64,000 nucleotides of DNA, taken from positions 372,001 through 436,000 of the forward strand of contig CAVTAS010000008.1 in the NCBI GenBank assembly GCA_963732765.1, given 5' to 3'. Made by a program: the position numbers and the translations under genes. Source of the stretch: JANYHF01 sp963732765. Its GTDB lineage: Bacteria > Pseudomonadota > Alphaproteobacteria > Rhizobiales > Hyphomicrobiaceae. Positions 60,829 to 64,000 of this stretch are shown in pieces. A model generated the notes under the pieces. That model was not told where the DNA came from, did not search any database, and was given only the letters and a program-made list of their open reading frames with translations. The number at the start of each line of letters is the position of its first letter. The first letter of the stretch is position 1.

Positions 60829-61244
60829 TCATTCTCGATACCAATGTCGTATCCGAGCTGATGGCTGAAAAGCCCGACCCGGCCGTTGCTGCCTGGGCCA
60901 GGACCGTAGCTCGCGACCAACTGACGACAACGACGGTCACGTTCATGGAGTTGCGCTATGGCATCGAAAAACTGCCACTAAGCAAGCGTCGAACGAGGAT
61001 GGAATCCGATCTCGAGTGGGTACTCACTGACGTTGTCGGTGGGCGGATATTGAACTTCGATATGTCTGCCGCAAGATTCTCCGCTGAGCGCATCGCGCAC
61101 CTGAAGAAGATTGGAAAGCCGGTCGAGATTCGCGATGTGCAAATCGCGGGAGTGGCGATGTCGCGGCAGATCAGGATCGCGACGCGCAACGCCAAGGATT
61201 ACGAGCATTTGACGGTTAAGGTCGTGAATCCCTGGGACACCTGA
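60825..61244 (+). CDS. FitB/VapC-like PIN-domain ribonuclease toxin
   Basis: The 139-residue protein is a PIN-domain toxin that cleaves RNA when free of antitoxin. Acidic active-site residues are visible at Asp5 (MIILDTNVVSEL), Glu42 (FMELRYG) and Asp104 (EIRDVQIA), the FitB positions, with Asp125 in ATRNAKDYE. ATGA overlap with the antitoxin gene makes them coupled. Sequence fits the FitB branch better than VapC. The pair may be a resident stress module or a stabiliser. Confidence 0.88.
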   Translation: MIILDTNVVSELMAEKPDPAVAAWARTVARDQLTTTTVTFMELRYGIEKLPLSKRRTRMESDLEWVLTDVVGGRILNFDMSAARFSAERIAHLKKIGKPVEIRDVQIAGVAMSRQIRIATRNAKDYEHLTVKVVNPWDT

Positions 61245-61338
61245 AACCGACAACGCAATTGCCGCCGAGGTCAGTCTTATTGGCAAGGGCACCGGCGCTC
61301 TGGAAAACCGGTCGCGCCGGGCCGTCGAGTTCGATCCA

Positions 61339-61740
61339 TCAAACCGCCGGCTTGTCGCTCGCCCCTGGCGTCGGCGCCGCCTTCGGGACATCGGAGCTGG
61401 TCTGTCGTTGCGCCACGAACGCATCGAATTCGGCTTGGTCCTTGGCGTGGCGCAGCTTTTTCACGAAATCCTTAAACTGCTGCTGTTCGTCCTCAAGGCG
61501 GGCGATGGTTTCGGCGCGATGCTGCTCGAATGCGGAATTGACCGGCCCCGCCGTCCCCCGGTCTGCACCCGTTGCAGTTCGATAGGTGGCCTTGATGCGA
61601 TCGCCGATCGACCTTGCGCGATCGCCCACCGACGAACCGCTCCCAGGCAGGCCGCCCACCGTGCGCCGGCCGACCGCCAAATAAGTCAGCGCTGCGCCGA
61701 CCATGGCGCTCGACATCAACAGAAATACGACCTTGGGCAT
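61339..61740 (-). CDS. Membrane-anchored protein with DUF2852-like tail
   Basis: The 133-residue protein has one N-terminal membrane helix (VVFLLMSSAMVGAALTYLAVG) and a C-terminal part NSAFEQHRAETIARLEDEQQQFKDFVKKLRHAKDQAEFDAFVAQRQ that resembles the C-terminal half of DUF2852 proteins. It ends in a proline-rich tail. The function is unknown. It is convergent with the PIN toxin gene. Confidence 0.65.
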   Translation of the reverse strand: MPKVVFLLMSSAMVGAALTYLAVGRRTVGGLPGSGSSVGDRARSIGDRIKATYRTATGADRGTAGPVNSAFEQHRAETIARLEDEQQQFKDFVKKLRHAKDQAEFDAFVAQRQTSSDVPKAAPTPGASDKPAV

Positions 61741-61973
61741 GACGCTTCTCCTTATTGCCGGGCCGCCTAATCGAATGGCGGCTAATCGTGAAACGTTGCC
61801 AACAGGCGCGATCCGTCGAAATGGCGGATGCGCTGCCGATCGGGCTTGCCGCTGTCGCGGTGCGCTATAGGAAGCAACAAGCGTGTTGCCTCGCGCGGCT
61901 CAACTTGCAATATTGTGATCACAACGATGGCCGGTGCTGGTCCGCTGCAATCCGGCCGCAAGGGAGGTCCTAC

Positions 61974-63132
61974 ATGATCCATCTGAAATCACTCGACACT
62001 TTCCGTCGCCATCCTGGCCGGCGCCGCCACCGCGGCCTCCGCCGACATGCTCAAAGCGCTCGGCGCGGGCGAAGGCCAAGTCGATATCGTCGCCTGGCCC
62101 GGCTACATCGAGCGCGGCGAAACCGACAAGGGCTACGACTGGGTCACCGAGTTCGAGAAGAAGACCAGCTGCAAGGTCAATGTGAAGACCGCCAACACCT
62201 CCGACGAGATGGTGGCGCTGATGAACGAGGGCGGCTTCGACCTCGTCACCGCGTCGGGCGATGCCTCGCTGCGTCTGGTGGCCGGCAAGCGCGTGCAGGA
62301 AGTCAACACCGCGCTGATTCCGAGCTGGGGCACGGTCGATCCGCGTCTGCAGAACGCTCCCTGGCACACGGTCGATGGCAAGCATTATGGCGTGCCCTAT
62401 CAGTGGGGGCCCAACGTGTTGATGTACAACACCAATGTGTTCAAGGAGGCGCCCAAGAGCTGGTCCGTCGTCTTCGAAGAACAGAACCTTCCGGACGGCA
62501 AGTCCAACAAGGGACGTGTGCAGGCTTATGACGGCCCGATCTACATCGCCGACGCCGCGCTCTATCTCATGGCCAAGAAGCCGGACCTCGGCATCAAGGA
62601 TCCCTACGAGCTGAACGAGGACCAGTACAAGGCGGCGCTGGATGTGCTGCGTACACAGCGCAAACTGGTCGGCCGCTACTGGCACGACGCCATGATGCAG
62701 ATCGACGACTTCAAGAACGAAGGCGTGGTCGCTTCCTCGTCCTGGCCGTTCCAGGTCAACCTCTTGGTCGCCGATCCCAAGAAGCCGCCGATTGCGTCGA
62801 CCATCCCCGCCGAGGGCGCCACCGGCTGGGCCGATTCGACCATGATGCACACCGAAGCCGCGCATCCCAACTGCGCCTATCTGTGGATGGAACACTCGCT
62901 CAGCGCCAAACTGCAGGGCGACCTCGCCGCCTGGTTCGGCTCGGTGCCGGCGGTGCCAGCCGCCTGCAAGGGCAATGCGCTGCTGACCGATACCGGTTGC
63001 GACGGCAACGGCATGGCCAACTTCGAGAAGATCCGCTTCTGGCGCACGCCCACGGCCAAGTGCTCGAGCGGCACCTGCGTGCCGTACTATCGCTGGGTCA
63101 GCGACATGATTGCGGTGATTGGCGGACGGTAG
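61974..63132 (+). pseudogene. Polyamine-type ABC transporter substrate-binding protein, frameshifted in its signal peptide
   Basis: The restored 385-residue periplasmic protein starts at ATG 61974 (AAGGGAGGTC upstream) with a signal peptide, MIHLKSLDT then SVAILAGAATAASA, and a mature part LKALGAGEGQVDIVAWPGYIERGETDKGYDWV typical of one spermidine/putrescine-type branch. As read, an extra T near 62001 puts the signal peptide out of frame with the mature part, which would otherwise start at 62047. An importer ATPase gene follows. A downstream ATG alone would lack a signal peptide and not reach the periplasm. Confidence 0.85.
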
Positions 63133-63135
63133 GAA

Positions 63136-63234
63136 CTTCTCCTCTCCCCCGCCTCTTTGCGGGGGAGAGGATGTCGCCCGGAGCGCCAAAGCGCGACGGT
63201 ATCAGCGACAGGTGAGGGGCAGCCGCTTGCTCCG
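63136..63234 (+). repeat. Dispersed palindromic repeat, copy C
   Basis: ACTTCTCCTCTCCCCCGC...GCGGGGGAGAGGATGTCGCCCGGAGCGC...AGCGACAGGTGAGGGGCAGCCGCTTGCTCCG matches copies A and B in order and spacing. It begins a few bases after the binding-protein stop and could end that transcript or be a processing site before the ATPase gene. Confidence 0.8.
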
Positions 63235-63261
63235 TACTCGTGGCAACCAGGACGGAGCCAG

Positions 63262-63358
63262 CTGCTGCCCCTCACCGACCGCGTGGCTCTCCGCGCTGAA
63301 ACGCGCTGCGAGACGCGGTCTCCTCTCCCCTCGCTGAAGAAGCGAGGGGAGAGGAGGT
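63262..63358 (+). repeat. Companion palindromic repeat next to copy C
   Basis: TGCTGCCCCTCACCGACCGCG...CGCTGAAACGCGCTGCG then CCTCTCCCCTCGCT-GAAG-AAGCGAGGGGAGAGG, a 14-base stem. It resembles the module at 32045-32110. Together with copy C it fills the 252-base gap before the ATPase start. Confidence 0.65.
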
Positions 63359-63384
63359 TCACCCGCCACTTCGCGCAAGTGTCT

Positions 63385-64000
63385 ATGACCCACGCCGTCT
63401 CCCTCTCCCACGTCTCCCGCATCTTCGGCGCCACTCGCGCCGTGGACGACGTCACCCTCGACATCGCGCCGGGAGAATTTTTCGCGCTGCTCGGGCCGTC
63501 GGGGTCGGGCAAGACAACGGCCTTGCGCCTGATCGCAGGCTTCGAGCAGCCGGACGCCGGATCAATTCGTATCTTCGATGAGAACGTCGCCGGCGTGCCG
63601 CCCTACCGGCGCGCCGTCAACACCGTGTTCCAGGACTATGCCCTGTTCCCGCACATGAGCGTGGGCGAAAATGTCGCCTACGGATTGATGATCAAGGGCG
63701 TGCCCAAACCCGAGCGCACTGCCAAATCAGCCGAGGCGTTGGTGCAAGTGAAGCTGGCCGGCTTCGACGCGCGCCGCCCTGCGCAGCTCTCGGGCGGCCA
63801 GCGGCAGCGCGTGGCGCTTGCCCGTGCGCTGGTCAACCAGCCGAAGGTGCTGCTGCTGGACGAGCCTCTCGGAGCGCTCGACCTGAAACTCCGTGAGCAG
63901 ATGCAGGTGGAGCTGAAGGCCCTGCAGCAGCAGGTCGGGATCACGTTCGTGTTCGTGACCCACGACCAGGGCGAGGCGCTGTCGATGGCCGACCGGGTCG
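63385..64000 (+). CDS. ABC transporter ATP-binding protein, PotA type (cut by window end)
   Basis: ATG 63385 opens a frame that runs to the window end (205 residues shown). It has Walker A GPSGSGKTT, Q loop TVFQDY, signature LSGGQRQRVALARAL, Walker B VLLLDEPLGALD and VTHDQGEALSMADR. It follows the polyamine-type binding protein and is the ATPase of a second Pot-like importer. Permeases presumably lie beyond the window. Confidence 0.92.
   Translation, partial: MTHAVSLSHVSRIFGATRAVDDVTLDIAPGEFFALLGPSGSGKTTALRLIAGFEQPDAGSIRIFDENVAGVPPYRRAVNTVFQDYALFPHMSVGENVAYGLMIKGVPKPERTAKSAEALVQVKLAGFDARRPAQLSGGQRQRVALARALVNQPKVLLLDEPLGALDLKLREQMQVELKALQQQVGITFVFVTHDQGEALSMADRV

Noticed and set aside
1..64000. 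CRISPR arrays, rRNA genes, prophage modules, integrase
   Set aside because: No regularly spaced repeats, no rRNA signatures, and no phage structural or integrase genes. The ORF6N gene stands alone and is not enough to call a prophage.

Overview
The window is GC-rich DNA from an alphaproteobacterium. The gene content (PdxJ, IlvN, IlvC, GlnD, FitAB, DUF2852-like and YARHG proteins, several Pot-type transporters, BigR/SqrR) fits a Hyphomicrobiales- or Rhodospirillales-like heterotroph. I cannot name a genus from the sequence alone. There are no rRNAs and no CRISPR array. RNA genes are one tRNA-Val(CAC) and RNase P RNA.

Layout. 1-7.8 kb: a gene tail, a GNAT acetyltransferase, a dimethylglycine/sarcosine-dehydrogenase-like flavoprotein, an ORF6N-domain regulator carrying two identical long palindromes, a secreted GH5 glycosidase, an unknown periplasmic protein, a DCC-family protein and a DMT exporter. 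8-15 kb: glnD, an acyltransferase, rnpB, a large RTX protein with a strong terminator, tRNA-Val and a small gene. 15-27 kb: one apparent minus-strand operon read from 26158 down to 15177 (class III aminotransferase, two phytoene-desaturase-fold flavoproteins, GcvT-like demethylase, Rieske oxygenase, PotFGHI-type ABC importer) with a divergent BetI/TetR regulator. It looks like an uptake and demethylation pathway for an N-methylated amine. 27-32 kb: GT11 glycosyltransferase, an HtrA-like protease, and WlbA/WlbB/WlbC homologues that make a 2,3-diacetamido sugar nucleotide. 32-39 kb: iron alcohol dehydrogenase, aldehyde dehydrogenase, PuuA-like glutamine synthetase, APC permease and a beta-hydroxyacid dehydrogenase, with a MITE-like inverted repeat. 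39-41 kb: an IS701-type element.

41-54 kb is a sulfide/persulfide handling island: SQR plus a BigR/SqrR-type ArsR repressor, divergent from an RND pump with a small membrane partner. It is followed by a minus-strand operon of DUF2892, a 59-aa membrane protein, an MBL-fold persulfide-dioxygenase-like hydrolase, a DUF442 sulfurtransferase, a TauE/SafE exporter, a CIO-type cytochrome bd oxidase (CydAB plus a DUF2474 subunit) and TrxC, headed by a Crp/Fnr regulator. 54-64 kb: ilvC, a TfoX-C protein, LysE exporter, YARHG protein, FAD monooxygenase, DUF6157, pdxJ, ilvN, a FitAB toxin-antitoxin pair, and the start of a second polyamine-type ABC importer that runs off the window.

A striking global feature is that seven otherwise well-conserved genes are each broken by exactly one extra base (three extra bases in the aminotransferase). 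Removing the nine bases restores full-length family proteins in every case. This looks like uncorrected insertion errors in the assembly rather than decay, although decay is not excluded. These genes are labelled pseudogene below because the sequence as given is out of frame. Dispersed palindromic repeats punctuate many intergenic gaps.
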